From: Actinomycetota bacterium
GTDB lineage: Bacteria; Actinomycetota; Acidimicrobiia; Acidimicrobiales; Acidimicrobilacustridaceae
DNA: 32,359 bases
Assembly: GCA_009705225.1 (NCBI GenBank)
Contig: WLCQ01000010.1
Span: 1 to 32,359, forward strand
Direction: 5' to 3'
Shown here: positions 22,699 through 30,489 of the stretch, piece by piece
Position numbering within the stretch: position 1 is the first letter of the stretch
Layout of the letters: the number at the start of each line of letters is the position of its first letter
The notes under the pieces: model-generated
Told to the model about the DNA's origin: nothing
Seen by the model: only the letters and a program-made list of their open reading frames with translations
Databases searched by the model: none
Made by a program: the position numbers and the translations under genes

Positions 22699-23670
22699 CT
22701 ACCGGGGCACCAGTTCCAGCGAGGCGGTGCGAACATCGACACCGGCCATGCCGAGCACGGCGAGCGCCGGCGTCGTCACACCGTTGTCGACGTAGCGCTG
22801 GATATGGGCCCGGCACTGTTCCGGGGATCCATGCACAATGAGCGCGTCGACGACCTCATCGGGGATGAGTTCGAGCGCCTTCGCCCGGTCGCCCGCGGCC
22901 CACGCATCCCACATTCCCTGCAGTTGCGGACCACGCCCGAGCCATTCATGGAACGCCCGATACACAGGCACATTGAGATACGCGGCGATCGCGAATCGAC
23001 CCTGGGCCCGCACGGTTTCAGCGTCCTCGGAGGGCACCACGAAGATTCGGGCCACGATCTCCTTGTCGTCGCCATGGGCTTGAACGATGGGAGCAACACG
23101 GGCGACATCGTCGGCTGACAGCCAGTTGATGATCGCTCCATCGCCCTCCCGACCGGCAAGGTTGAGCATCCCTTCACGCAGAGCAGCGACAAGGATCGGC
23201 ACCGGCTCCGAGGGAACTGCTGTGAGCCGGAACCCACGGATCGAAAAGGTGTCGTAGGTCTCGGTGACCTTTTCGCCGGTGAGCGCGGCGCGCACGAAGC
23301 GCAGGGTGTCACGCATGCGCTTGTAGGGCTCATCAAAGGCGATGCCGTTCCAGCGCGAAACGATCACATCGGAGGAGGTGCCCAGACCGAGCACGAAGCG
23401 TCCCGGTGCCGCCGAAGCCAGCGATGCTGCACTTTGGGCGATGAGTGCCGGGCCGCGGGTGAAGGCCGGAACGATTGCGGTGCCGAGGCGGAGCGAGGGC
23501 GCCCATTGCGAGGTGAGCGCCAGAGGCGTGAACGCGTCGGTGCCGTCGGTCTCGGCGGACCATGCGTCGGTGTACCCCGCCGCGGCGAGGTCTTCGATCC
23601 ATGACCGCTGCTCGTGCAATGGCACGCGATCAAGGGGGATGGTGATGCCATAACCGCGGTATGCGTTCAT
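22699..23670 (-). CDS. LLM-class F420-dependent oxidoreductase (3)
   Basis: A 323-residue luciferase-like oxidoreductase. Blocks: GYGITIPLDRVPLHEQRSW, AGYTDAWSAETDGTDAF, SLRLGTAIVPAFTRGPAL, GRFVLGLGTSSDVIVSRWNG and EPVPILVAALREGMLNLAG. The SSDVIVSRWNG segment is close to SSPAVVSRWHG of copy 2, showing that the two facing genes belong to the same subfamily. It overlaps the upstream thioesterase by four bases (ATGA), so the two are translated together and may act on one acyl-CoA or acid substrate. Cofactor F420 inferred, substrate unknown. Confidence 0.94.
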   Translation of the reverse strand: MNAYRGYGITIPLDRVPLHEQRSWIEDLAAAGYTDAWSAETDGTDAFTPLALTSQWAPSLRLGTAIVPAFTRGPALIAQSAASLASAAPGRFVLGLGTSSDVIVSRWNGIAFDEPYKRMRDTLRFVRAALTGEKVTETYDTFSIRGFRLTAVPSEPVPILVAALREGMLNLAGREGDGAIINWLSADDVARVAPIVQAHGDDKEIVARIFVVPSEDAETVRAQGRFAIAAYLNVPVYRAFHEWLGRGPQLQGMWDAWAAGDRAKALELIPDEVVDALIVHGSPEQCRAHIQRYVDNGVTTPALAVLGMAGVDVRTASLELVPR

Positions 23671-24446
23671 CGGTTGCCCTTCCAGGGTCGGATCATGACG
23701 GACTGGCTGGCGGTGCCCATGAGGGTGCCGTCCTGCGCCCAGAGATAGAGGTGCCCGTGGCCGAAACCACGGGAGACCGCTTCGATACGGACATCAAGCA
23801 GCACCCATTCGGACTGCACGATGTTGATGATGCGGATGGTGTTGTCAAGACTGTTCGAATTGATCTCGGTGGTGACTGCCTGACCCAGACCCATCGGCAC
23901 GAAGTCGCCGAGCACAGCGAGCGAGGCCGCCGAGACCTCGAGCAGTTCGGGCATGCGTGTCCAGAACGCAGTGCGACCGGAGCCGGGATCCTCGATGGCA
24001 ATGCGTTGTTCGAGACGACTCGAAATGGTTGCTCCGGGATCGAAACGCAGTTCCCGACGGGGACAGTCCTCAGGCAGAGGAACCACTGGTGCGGTGATCC
24101 ACTGCCCCTCCTCGGCCATGTCCCGGCTGCCCAGCGAGGCGTTCACCGAGAAGATCGGGGTATCGCCGACCTGACCGGTCACACGAGCCTGGGTAGTGGT
24201 GCGACCCTCGGCGAGGATGTGCACATCGAGGTCGACCACTGAAGGCGGCTTCGTAAAGTTGAGGTACTGGGCGCAGGCCCACACCACGGGCCGCCCGGTG
24301 GTCTGTTCGAGTACATCGATGGCAGCACCCAGACCACAACCACCGAACAGCGTGCCCAGGCCACTGCAGATGCCATCAGTGACCGGCAGATACCAGCGCA
24401 TGGGGTTGTGTGTGGGCCTGATGCCCAGCCATTGACGAGAATCCAC
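23667..24446 (-). CDS. Acyl-CoA thioesterase, TesB-like double hotdog
   Basis: A 259-residue protein of the TesB / thioesterase-like double-hotdog family. First hotdog with GGCGLGAAIDVLEQTTGRPVV, CAQYLNFTKPPSVVDLDVHI; second with DFVPMGLGQAV, SNSLDNTIRI, WVLLDVRIEAVSRGFGHGHL and LMGTASQSVMI. The conserved Asp/Gln/Thr-type residues of TesB are partly recognisable in the second half (SLDN, ASQS). It would release a free acid from an acyl-CoA. Starts with GTG 24446; TACGAT is six bases upstream. Overlaps LLM copy 3 by four bases. A related thioesterase lies at 31246-32055. Confidence 0.9.
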   Translation of the reverse strand: MDSRQWLGIRPTHNPMRWYLPVTDGICSGLGTLFGGCGLGAAIDVLEQTTGRPVVWACAQYLNFTKPPSVVDLDVHILAEGRTTTQARVTGQVGDTPIFSVNASLGSRDMAEEGQWITAPVVPLPEDCPRRELRFDPGATISSRLEQRIAIEDPGSGRTAFWTRMPELLEVSAASLAVLGDFVPMGLGQAVTTEINSNSLDNTIRIINIVQSEWVLLDVRIEAVSRGFGHGHLYLWAQDGTLMGTASQSVMIRPWKGNR

Positions 24447-24452
24447 CCAGTG

Positions 24453-24458
24453 ATCGTA
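24453..24458 (-). promoter_or_regulatory. -10 element of the thioesterase / LLM-3 operon
   Basis: TACGAT on the minus strand, exactly six bases before the GTG at 24446; same hexamer and spacing as at the thiolase gene. Confidence 0.55.
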
Positions 24459-24527
24459 AACCCCAACGGGGAACGGCCCGATCCCCGCAGTTCAGTGGCT
24501 GTCACACCCGGTCGGCACACTTGGCCC

Positions 24528-24809
24528 ATGGAGACACAACTGCAACTGGTCGACCATCACGACACCACCCCGGTCGAGCCCCCGAAAACGGGAACCACCG
24601 CCGCAACCCCCGGCACTGCCGACACAGCTCCGGGCACGTCAGCGTCCGGCACTTCAGCAGTCGGGAGCAGACCTGACTGGCGCATCGACGATGCCTCGAA
24701 GGCCCGCGGGCGCGCGGGCATCGCTCTGGCACGGGCGGCACTGGCCCAAGCCCGTCTGGCCCGACCCATCTCGAGCGACCAACGGGTCGACCACACCACT
24801 GCGGCCTGA
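24528..24809 (+). CDS. Small Thr/Pro-rich protein with C-terminal helix
   Basis: A 93-residue protein. Residues 10-50 are Thr/Pro/Gly/Ala-rich and disordered; residues 52-82 contain DWRIDDASKARGRAGIALA, a basic amphipathic helix that resembles a conserved small-protein motif in related actinobacteria. No signal peptide or cysteine. ATG 24528 has only a weak -10-like CACACT six bases upstream. Lies between the divergent thioesterase and the thiolase, 52 bases before the latter. Function unknown; it could also be a chance frame, but codon use and the helix argue for a gene. Confidence 0.65.
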   Translation: METQLQLVDHHDTTPVEPPKTGTTAATPGTADTAPGTSASGTSAVGSRPDWRIDDASKARGRAGIALARAALAQARLARPISSDQRVDHTTAA

Positions 24810-24825
24810 CCGGTCCACGGTTACT

Positions 24826-24841
24826 GGGTGCGCAGGCACCC
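24826..24841 (+). terminator. Small hairpin between the Thr/Pro-rich protein gene and the thiolase promoter
   Basis: GGGTGC, loop GCAG, GCACCC: a perfect 6-base-pair stem 16 bases after the small gene's stop and eight bases before the thiolase -10. It could be a weak terminator or an operator. Confidence 0.35.
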
Positions 24842-24849
24842 GCCGCGCC

Positions 24850-24855
24850 TACGAT
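24850..24855 (+). promoter_or_regulatory. -10 element of the thiolase gene
   Basis: TACGAT, then AGGAAC, then ATG. The AGGA is within six bases of the ATG and may help slightly, but the spacing is exactly that of a leaderless start. Confidence 0.55.
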
Positions 24856-24861
24856 AGGAAC

Positions 24862-26040
24862 ATGCGTGATGTCGTGATTGTTGATGCCGTTCGCACCCCA
24901 GTGGGGCGCCGGAACGGGGGCCTGTCCACCATGCACTCTGCCGATCTCCTCGGCGAGTCCTTCACCGCTCTGTTCGAGCGCACTGGCGTCGACCCTGCTG
25001 TGGTCGGCCAGGTTGTCGGCGGATGTGTGAGCCAGATCGGGCAGCAGGCGTTCAATGTCGCCCGCACTGCATGGCTCAGCGCCGGACTCCCGCTCGAGGT
25101 TGCTGCGAGCACCGTCGATGCTCAGTGCGGATCCAGCCAACAGGCCGCCGATATCGCCTACGCCCTCGTGGCTTCCGGCGTGGTTGATGTAGCTGTCGCC
25201 GGTGGCGTTGAGGTCATGAGCAAGGTTCCGATCGGCTCCAACGTCGCCCGACCACTCGATCTCGGGGTGCCGGTGCCGAAGACCTACTTCGCCCAGTACG
25301 AATACACGAGCCAGTTCGAAGGTGCCGAGCGGATCGCCAAGAAGTGGGGAATCACCCGGGCCGACACCGACGCTTTCGGTCTGCGTTCGCAGGAACTGGC
25401 AGCTCAAGCGTGGGCTGAGGATCGTTTCGCCACGCAGCTGGTCGAGGTCGATGCACCAAATCTCGGTGAGGACGGCAAGCCCGATGGCACCACCCACCAT
25501 GTGGCACGCGACGAGGGCCTGCGCGACACCACCCTCGAAACCCTGGCCGGCCTCAAGTCCGTCGTCGGTGAGGATGGCGTGCACACTGCTGGGTCCTCTT
25601 CCCAGATCTCTGATGGGTCCTCCGCTGTGCTCATGATGACCGCCGAGCGCGCTGCCGAGCTGGGCCTCACCCCCATTGCCCGTATCGTCGACACCTGCCT
25701 CGTGGGTGTCGATCCCGTACTCATGCTCACTGGTCCGATCGACGCCACCCGCACGCTGCTCGAGCGCAATGACCTCACCCTTGATGACATTGACCTGTTT
25801 GAGATCAATGAGGCATTTGCCTCGGTGGTGTTGGCCTGGCAGCGCGAGCTCAACGGCGACATCGACAAGGTGAACCCCAACGGCGGCGCCATTGCCCTCG
25901 GCCACCCATTGGGCGGCACCGGAACCGTGTTGCTCACCAAGGCGGTACACGAACTCCAGCGCACCGGCGGAAACCGGGCCATCATCACCATGTGCTGTGG
26001 TGGCGGTCTGGGCACCGGCACACTGATCGAACGCATCTGA
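24862..26040 (+). CDS. Thiolase (acetyl-CoA acyltransferase, FadA-type)
   Basis: A 392-residue thiolase of normal length. Catalytic nucleophile Cys89 in VDAQCGSSQQA, the NEAFA motif, His348 in NGGAIALGHPLGGTG and the second active-site cysteine at 378 in MCCGGGLGTG. CGSSQQA in place of the more usual CxSGLQA is typical of a thiolase group in actinobacteria thought to act on steroid- or aromatic-type acyl-CoAs. It would cleave 3-ketoacyl-CoA with CoA, the last step of beta-oxidation, and matches the acyl-CoA dehydrogenase and MFE-2-like SDR elsewhere in the window. Single-gene unit with a leaderless-type start. Substrate not provable from sequence. Confidence 0.96.
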   Translation: MRDVVIVDAVRTPVGRRNGGLSTMHSADLLGESFTALFERTGVDPAVVGQVVGGCVSQIGQQAFNVARTAWLSAGLPLEVAASTVDAQCGSSQQAADIAYALVASGVVDVAVAGGVEVMSKVPIGSNVARPLDLGVPVPKTYFAQYEYTSQFEGAERIAKKWGITRADTDAFGLRSQELAAQAWAEDRFATQLVEVDAPNLGEDGKPDGTTHHVARDEGLRDTTLETLAGLKSVVGEDGVHTAGSSSQISDGSSAVLMMTAERAAELGLTPIARIVDTCLVGVDPVLMLTGPIDATRTLLERNDLTLDDIDLFEINEAFASVVLAWQRELNGDIDKVNPNGGAIALGHPLGGTGTVLLTKAVHELQRTGGNRAIITMCCGGGLGTGTLIERI

Positions 26041-26158
26041 TCCACCGTCGGCACCGCAGTGTCGGTGTCGGTCGGTAGGTTCCATCCATCGCTGCTTCGG
26101 CGGCCTCCAACTGCCCGTTCCGCATGTCACACCGCGGACCGATTCACCGGAGTCCGCT

Positions 26159-26755
26159 ATGCGCATCACACGACAAGAGCGTCGCGTACAACTGAGCCGT
26201 CGAGTCGTCATTGCCAGTGCCGTCATTTTCGCAGTCGTCTTTGTGCTGCTCGGGCTGCGATGGTGCTACCTCGCAATCCTGAATCGCCCGGCCGAGCCCT
26301 TCGCAGCACAACCAACCGTGGTCAACGTCATCGACGGCGACACGATCGATGTGCGAGTCGGGAGGAGCACCACGCGAATCCGTCTGCTCGGCATCGATAC
26401 CCCTGAGACCAAGGATCCCCGAAAACCGGTGCAGTGCTTCGGCCCCGAAGCCTCCCGACGCACAGCGGAACTCCTGCCGAAGGGCACGATCGTGCATCTC
26501 GAGTCCGACCGCGAAACTCACGATGTCTTCGGCCGCACCCTGGCGTACGTCCATCGTTCCGACGGCCTCTTCGTCAACCTCTCCCTCGTAACCGACGGGT
26601 ACGCAGACGTGCTCACCATCGCCCCCAACGGATCGCACAGCGCCGAGTTCGGTGCCGCAGCAGCAGCGGCCAAGGCCGCTGCAAAGGGGCTGTGGGCCGC
26701 GTGCGGAGGGCCGGGTCGACCAGCAGCAACAGTCGGTTCGGGCGCTGGGCGGTAG
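26159..26755 (+). CDS. Membrane-anchored thermonuclease-like nuclease (SNase domain)
   Basis: A 198-residue protein with an N-terminal basic stretch and one hydrophobic helix (about 15-34), then a staphylococcal-nuclease domain. Catalytic residues line up: Asp59-Gly60-Asp61, Arg75, Asp80-Thr81, Glu83 and Arg126 (in FGRTLAYV). It would cut DNA and RNA with calcium, outside the cytoplasm and held by the N-terminal helix or released after cleavage. No cysteine lipobox. The tail (about 165-198) is Ala/Gly-rich. ATG 26159 has GGAG about eight bases upstream. Its TAG stop codon is also the first half of the next gene's -10 element. Confidence 0.92.
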   Translation: MRITRQERRVQLSRRVVIASAVIFAVVFVLLGLRWCYLAILNRPAEPFAAQPTVVNVIDGDTIDVRVGRSTTRIRLLGIDTPETKDPRKPVQCFGPEASRRTAELLPKGTIVHLESDRETHDVFGRTLAYVHRSDGLFVNLSLVTDGYADVLTIAPNGSHSAEFGAAAAAAKAAAKGLWAACGGPGRPAATVGSGAGR

Positions 26756-26758
26756 CGT
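26753..26758 (+). promoter_or_regulatory. -10 element of the YdjC-like gene, starting in the upstream stop codon
   Basis: TAGCGT, then TGCGCC, then GTG 26765. The TAG is the stop codon of the nuclease gene. Confidence 0.5.
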
Positions 26759-26764
26759 TGCGCC

Positions 26765-27610
26765 GTGAGATCACTCGCAGAACGCCTGGGCCACGACGCC
26801 GACTCCCGTCTGGTCATCATCAATGCCGACGACCTCGGGCTGTGTCAGGCCGCCAACTCCGGGGTGTATGAAGCATTGCGTCTTGGCGTCGCCACGAGTG
26901 CCACCCTGATGGTCCCGTGCCCATGGGCCAGGGCAGCCGCGGCCGAGCACAGCGGCGAGGACATCGGCGTGCACCTCACACTCAACGCCGAACACGACCG
27001 TTACCGCTGGGGACCGATCACCCACGCTCCATCCCTGCTCGACGGCGATGGTGGATTCCCCCGCACCATCTCCGATCTCTGGGACCATGCCGACCTCGAC
27101 GAAGTTCGCCGCGAATGTCGCGCCCAGATTGAACGGGCGATTCTCTGGGGATTCGATGTCACCCATCTCGACTCCCATATGGGAGCGCTGCAGCTACGTC
27201 CCGAGTTCTTCGACGTCTACCTCGATCTCGCCGTCGAGTTCGCCCTCCCGATCCGACTCTCGGGTGCCTCGACCGAGAAAGCAATCGGTTTTCCGTTCCG
27301 ACAGTTGGCGGCCGCAGAGGGCGTGCTCTTCACCGATCACTTCGTGCATGTGGGCGGGGTCGGCAGCCGACGAGCCATCGAGTCTGCGCTGTTCAACCTC
27401 CCGACAGGCGTCACCGAGCTCTATGTGCACCCCGCCACCGACACACCCGAGCTCCGGTCCCTCGATACCGAGTGGTCCTCACGGGTCGATGATCTCCATC
27501 TCATGTGCCACGACTCCCGGTTACAGGCCATGCTGCAGCGCAGTGGCGCGACTCTCATCAGCTATCGCCAACTCCGCGATCTCCAGCGCAGCGAAACTCC
27601 TGCGAGCTGA
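26765..27610 (+). CDS. ChbG/YdjC-like carbohydrate deacetylase
   Basis: A 281-residue YdjC/ChbG-family protein (normally about 250-290). Metal-site motifs: INADDLG with Asp22-Asp23, GVHLTL with His70, and THLDSHMGAL with His138. The C-terminal ELYVHPATD contributes a further conserved histidine. Characterised members deacetylate chito-oligosaccharides such as diacetylchitobiose. No chb operon or sugar transporter is nearby, so the physiological substrate is uncertain. GTG 26765 lies nine bases after the nuclease stop, with a leaderless-type -10. Cytoplasmic: no signal peptide. Confidence 0.9.
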   Translation: MRSLAERLGHDADSRLVIINADDLGLCQAANSGVYEALRLGVATSATLMVPCPWARAAAAEHSGEDIGVHLTLNAEHDRYRWGPITHAPSLLDGDGGFPRTISDLWDHADLDEVRRECRAQIERAILWGFDVTHLDSHMGALQLRPEFFDVYLDLAVEFALPIRLSGASTEKAIGFPFRQLAAAEGVLFTDHFVHVGGVGSRRAIESALFNLPTGVTELYVHPATDTPELRSLDTEWSSRVDDLHLMCHDSRLQAMLQRSGATLISYRQLRDLQRSETPAS

Positions 27611-27633
27611 GCCAACGAACCCTTCCGTCGGGG

Positions 27634-28491
27634 TCAGCTGTTGAGGTTGAGGACGATTCGCCGGTACTCGCGCACCGGCTGGGCGCCAGCCGCAACAACG
27701 AACGCCTCGATCGAGGGTTCCGAAACCTCGGGAACCTCGGCGATCGGGAACTCAGCAATCATGAGATCGCGGCAGATCTGCCCCAGAAGCGCATGCCCGA
27801 TGCCGCGTCGACGGTGCCCCGCAACCACTGCGAACGGGCCCACCCACGTTGCTCGGGTGACCGAATGACACCCGATGCCGAGAACCCGCTCACCAGATTC
27901 AGGGTCGACCTCGGTGGCCATATGGCAGGTGCCGTGCTCCAGCGCTCGAGCGACTTCATCGGAGAACCCGGGCCAGTTCGCCGATACTGCGATCGTGACG
28001 GCGACGAGTTCTTCATCGGTGCGGGCCCTTCGAATGTCAACGCCATCGGGTGGCGCAGCGCGGAACGTATTGGGCACACCAAACGCCCGGAACTCACGAT
28101 GCTTGACATAGCCGCGTGATTCGGCGACGCGAAGCACCGGACTATCGGCATCCACGCCGGGCCATAACGGGAACGGGAGAGCTCCCCCGAGTTCGAGACG
28201 CACTCCGCCGCGCTCCGCGGCCCAACTCTCGGCCACCTCGAGGAGGCGATGAGCAGTCTCGTCATCGTCAGGCTCGGTGCACAGCAGTCGCACCGTGGCC
28301 ACCAGCATTCCATCATCAGCGCGTCCGACGCCGAGGGCAACCACACCACGGTCATCTCCGAATACAACGCCGGGTTGATCGAAACACGCCGTGAACACCT
28401 CATCGGCAGTGAGATCGTCAGCGGGCATCGACACGGAGAGGCGGGCGACGAGTTCGTCGATGCGTTCCGGTCCCCAATCCAGCACTGTCAT
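27634..28491 (-). CDS. GNAT-family N-acetyltransferase (two GNAT-like halves)
   Basis: A 285-residue protein. The C-terminal half has a full GNAT acetyl-CoA-binding motif, VGPFAVVAGHRRRGIGHALL, with the R/H-x-x-G-x-G/A turn HRRRGIGHA. The N-terminal half (1-140) has a weaker GNAT-like pattern and may be the inactive partner domain, as in MshD, though the MshD identity is not established. Being in one operon with mca makes mycothiol chemistry an attractive but unproven role. It starts four bases after the membrane-protein gene ends. Convergent with the YdjC-like gene. Confidence 0.88.
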   Translation of the reverse strand: MTVLDWGPERIDELVARLSVSMPADDLTADEVFTACFDQPGVVFGDDRGVVALGVGRADDGMLVATVRLLCTEPDDDETAHRLLEVAESWAAERGGVRLELGGALPFPLWPGVDADSPVLRVAESRGYVKHREFRAFGVPNTFRAAPPDGVDIRRARTDEELVAVTIAVSANWPGFSDEVARALEHGTCHMATEVDPESGERVLGIGCHSVTRATWVGPFAVVAGHRRRGIGHALLGQICRDLMIAEFPIAEVPEVSEPSIEAFVVAAGAQPVREYRRIVLNLNS

Positions 28492-28495
28492 CTGC

Positions 28496-29563
28496 TCACA
28501 CGATCCCCGATTGGGAAGCGTTCCGACGCTCGGACCTTACGGTGAGCATCCCGCCGACCACCACCGCCATCACCCCCAGCAGCGCGCACGAAAGAAGCAG
28601 CGGACGAAGTCCGGCGGTGACATGATCGACCACGGCGTCAGCAGCCGCCCGATCAAGTACCCCGCCCATGAGTTGGAGGGCGGCGCGTGTGCGACCCACA
28701 GTGGCCACGATCAGGACGGCAGCAACGCCAACGAGTATTCCGGCTCCCCCGCTCAGCACCGCGATCGCCCGCCGCCGGGCGAGGCACAGCCCTGCGATGA
28801 GCAGGACGGCGCCGATCACGAGGAAGGCCACCGATGACGCCTTCAGGATTCCGACAGCCGATCGGACCTTCTCGAGTCCGGGGGCGTCGACAAGAAGCAC
28901 GCGTACCGTGACTCCCGAGAGATCGAGTTGGTCGAGCACCGTGATTCCGCGTTGATCGAGAGCTGTACGCACGCTCTCGAGCACCGCACGAAGGTCAAGG
29001 GAGAGACCGCGCTCGTCGATCGACGTGAATCGACCTTCACCTTCGAGATCGGCGATGAACTCCGCGTGAGTGACCCGAACGGCGGCCTCCCAGACAGTGA
29101 CGAATGCGTCAGTTCGCACCACCTGGAGCACGGCCTGCTCCACGATGGAGGTGGCACCGTCCGTGAGCGGGCCCGCGAGTTGACCCAGCGGCCCCGGGAG
29201 GGCACTGGAGATCGCGGCCTCGACATCAGAGGAAGCGACGATCTCCACGGCGATGGCATGAGCGACGTCGGCCTGGACATTCGGATCGGTCGCGATGGCG
29301 GTGCTCGTCGCGGTCCATGTATCGGTGTCGAGCAGTTGGTTCCTGGTCCAGATCGCCGAGGAACCGGCGACCACGCTGACCCCGGCGAGGAAGAGCAGGA
29401 CCATCGCTATGACGGTTCGACCGCTCAGGAGAGGATGTTCGGCGAGCACGAATCCGGATCGGGGCATCACCGAGGGCGCTTCACCGGTGGCGGGACCGAG
29501 ATGGAGCGCCTCGGTAGGAGGCCCCTCGGGGAACTGCGTCGGCGGCGAGTCCGGGAAGGTCAT
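28496..29563 (-). CDS. Four-helix membrane protein with large extracytoplasmic region, unknown function
   Basis: A 355-residue protein. Residues 1-45 are Pro-rich and cytoplasmic; helix 1 is at about 50-70. Residues 72-235 form a soluble, mostly helical region (NQLLDTDTWTATSTAIATDP, then RTDAFVTVWEAAVRVTHAEF) that should lie outside. Helices 2-4 are at about 247-266, 271-293 and 323-344. The layout, one helix then an outer domain then three helices, is common in actinobacterial proteins of unknown function. It lies three bases after mca on the same strand and before the GNAT gene. Confidence 0.88.
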   Translation of the reverse strand: MTFPDSPPTQFPEGPPTEALHLGPATGEAPSVMPRSGFVLAEHPLLSGRTVIAMVLLFLAGVSVVAGSSAIWTRNQLLDTDTWTATSTAIATDPNVQADVAHAIAVEIVASSDVEAAISSALPGPLGQLAGPLTDGATSIVEQAVLQVVRTDAFVTVWEAAVRVTHAEFIADLEGEGRFTSIDERGLSLDLRAVLESVRTALDQRGITVLDQLDLSGVTVRVLLVDAPGLEKVRSAVGILKASSVAFLVIGAVLLIAGLCLARRRAIAVLSGGAGILVGVAAVLIVATVGRTRAALQLMGGVLDRAAADAVVDHVTAGLRPLLLSCALLGVMAVVVGGMLTVRSERRNASQSGIV

Positions 29564-29566
29564 TGA

Positions 29567-30418
29567 TCAGGAGATCCCTGCGAACAGGTCGTCCTCGGGA
29601 AGCGCGACCTCGACCCGACTGTGACCGAGGATGAAGTCTTCGTAGGGGTGTACCGCTCGTGCAACTTCTGGCGGTAGCCCGAACCAGAACGGGGACTCCG
29701 GATCGACCTGCGTGGCGTGGGCCCGCAATGCTTCGAGTCGAACCTCGTAATGCTCCGCGATGTCAATGGAAGTCGTGACCCGGTCGTCCTGATCTGGACG
29801 TTCGAACCACTCCGCCGAGTAAGGCGATTCGAGTCCGAGTTCGAGGAACTTCTCATGTGTCGCGCGGATTCGCTTCATCGACCACACCGAGTAATACAGC
29901 TTCGATGGGGCGAAGGGCTCGCCCAGTTCGGGCCGGTACTCAGCATCTGCGGCCAAGTTGAACGCAGGTACCGAGATCTCATGCACGCGGAGGTGGTCGG
30001 GATGCGGGTAGCCCTGCTGATTATCGCCATAGGTCAGGATCACCTGGGGTCGGGTGCGCCGGATGATCGCTACCAGCGCGGCAACGGCCTCATCGAGCTC
30101 GACGTTGGCGAAGGCTTCTGGGTGGGCGTTGGCCTCACTGTCAGGCATCCCGGAGTCGCGGTATCCGAGCAGTACGACCTCGTCGTAGCCGATGATCTCA
30201 GCCGCCCGACGCAACTCGTCGAGACGAACGGCATGGAGGTTCTCGCGAACCTCCGGGCGGTCCATGGCCGGATTGAGGATGTCGCCCTCCTCGCCTCCGG
30301 TGCAGGTGACCAGAACCGAGCGAACCCCACTGGCACCGTAACGAGCAACTGTAGGTGCCCCCTTCGACGCCTCATCATCGGGATGGGCATGGACCGAGAG
30401 GATGCAGCGATCGAGCAT
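29567..30418 (-). CDS. mca: Mycothiol S-conjugate amidase
   Basis: A 283-residue LmbE-like zinc hydrolase that resembles Mca, as I remember it from mycobacteria, along nearly its whole length. Motifs: AHPDDE (11-16; ligands His12 and Asp15), SKGAPTVARYGASG, VTCTGGEEGDILNPAMD (about 37-53), LGYRDSGMPD (84-93), HPDH (139-142; third ligand His142), SKLYY, ALRAHATQVDP and the C-terminal PEDDLFAGI. Mca cleaves mycothiol conjugates of toxins to a mercapturic acid and GlcN-Ins, in the cytoplasm. The related MshB lacks the GYRDSGMPD form and this C-terminus, so Mca is favoured. First gene of a three-gene operon; TAGCGT lies six bases before the ATG. Confidence 0.93.
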   Translation of the reverse strand: MLDRCILSVHAHPDDEASKGAPTVARYGASGVRSVLVTCTGGEEGDILNPAMDRPEVRENLHAVRLDELRRAAEIIGYDEVVLLGYRDSGMPDSEANAHPEAFANVELDEAVAALVAIIRRTRPQVILTYGDNQQGYPHPDHLRVHEISVPAFNLAADAEYRPELGEPFAPSKLYYSVWSMKRIRATHEKFLELGLESPYSAEWFERPDQDDRVTTSIDIAEHYEVRLEALRAHATQVDPESPFWFGLPPEVARAVHPYEDFILGHSRVEVALPEDDLFAGIS

Positions 30419-30424
30419 TTCAGA

Positions 30425-30430
30425 ACGCTA
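30425..30430 (-). promoter_or_regulatory. -10 element of the mca operon
   Basis: TAGCGT on the minus strand, exactly six bases before the ATG at 30418. Confidence 0.55.
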
Positions 30431-30475
30431 TCGGCCCGACCACCCTGCCGGCACCGCGAGATCCCTCTCTCGCTC

Positions 30476-30481
30476 TAGCCT
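30476..30481 (+). promoter_or_regulatory. -10 element of the PEBP-like lipoprotein gene
   Basis: TAGCCT, eight bases before the ATG at 30490, in the 71-base divergent gap with mca. Confidence 0.45.
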
Positions 30482-30489
30482 CAAGCACG

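Noticed and set aside
24502-26226. A 574-codon open frame on the minus strand across the thiolase gene
   Set aside because: It is antisense to a complete thiolase with all catalytic residues; its translation is Gly/Val/Asp/His-rich with no recognisable domain, as expected from high-GC antisense frames.
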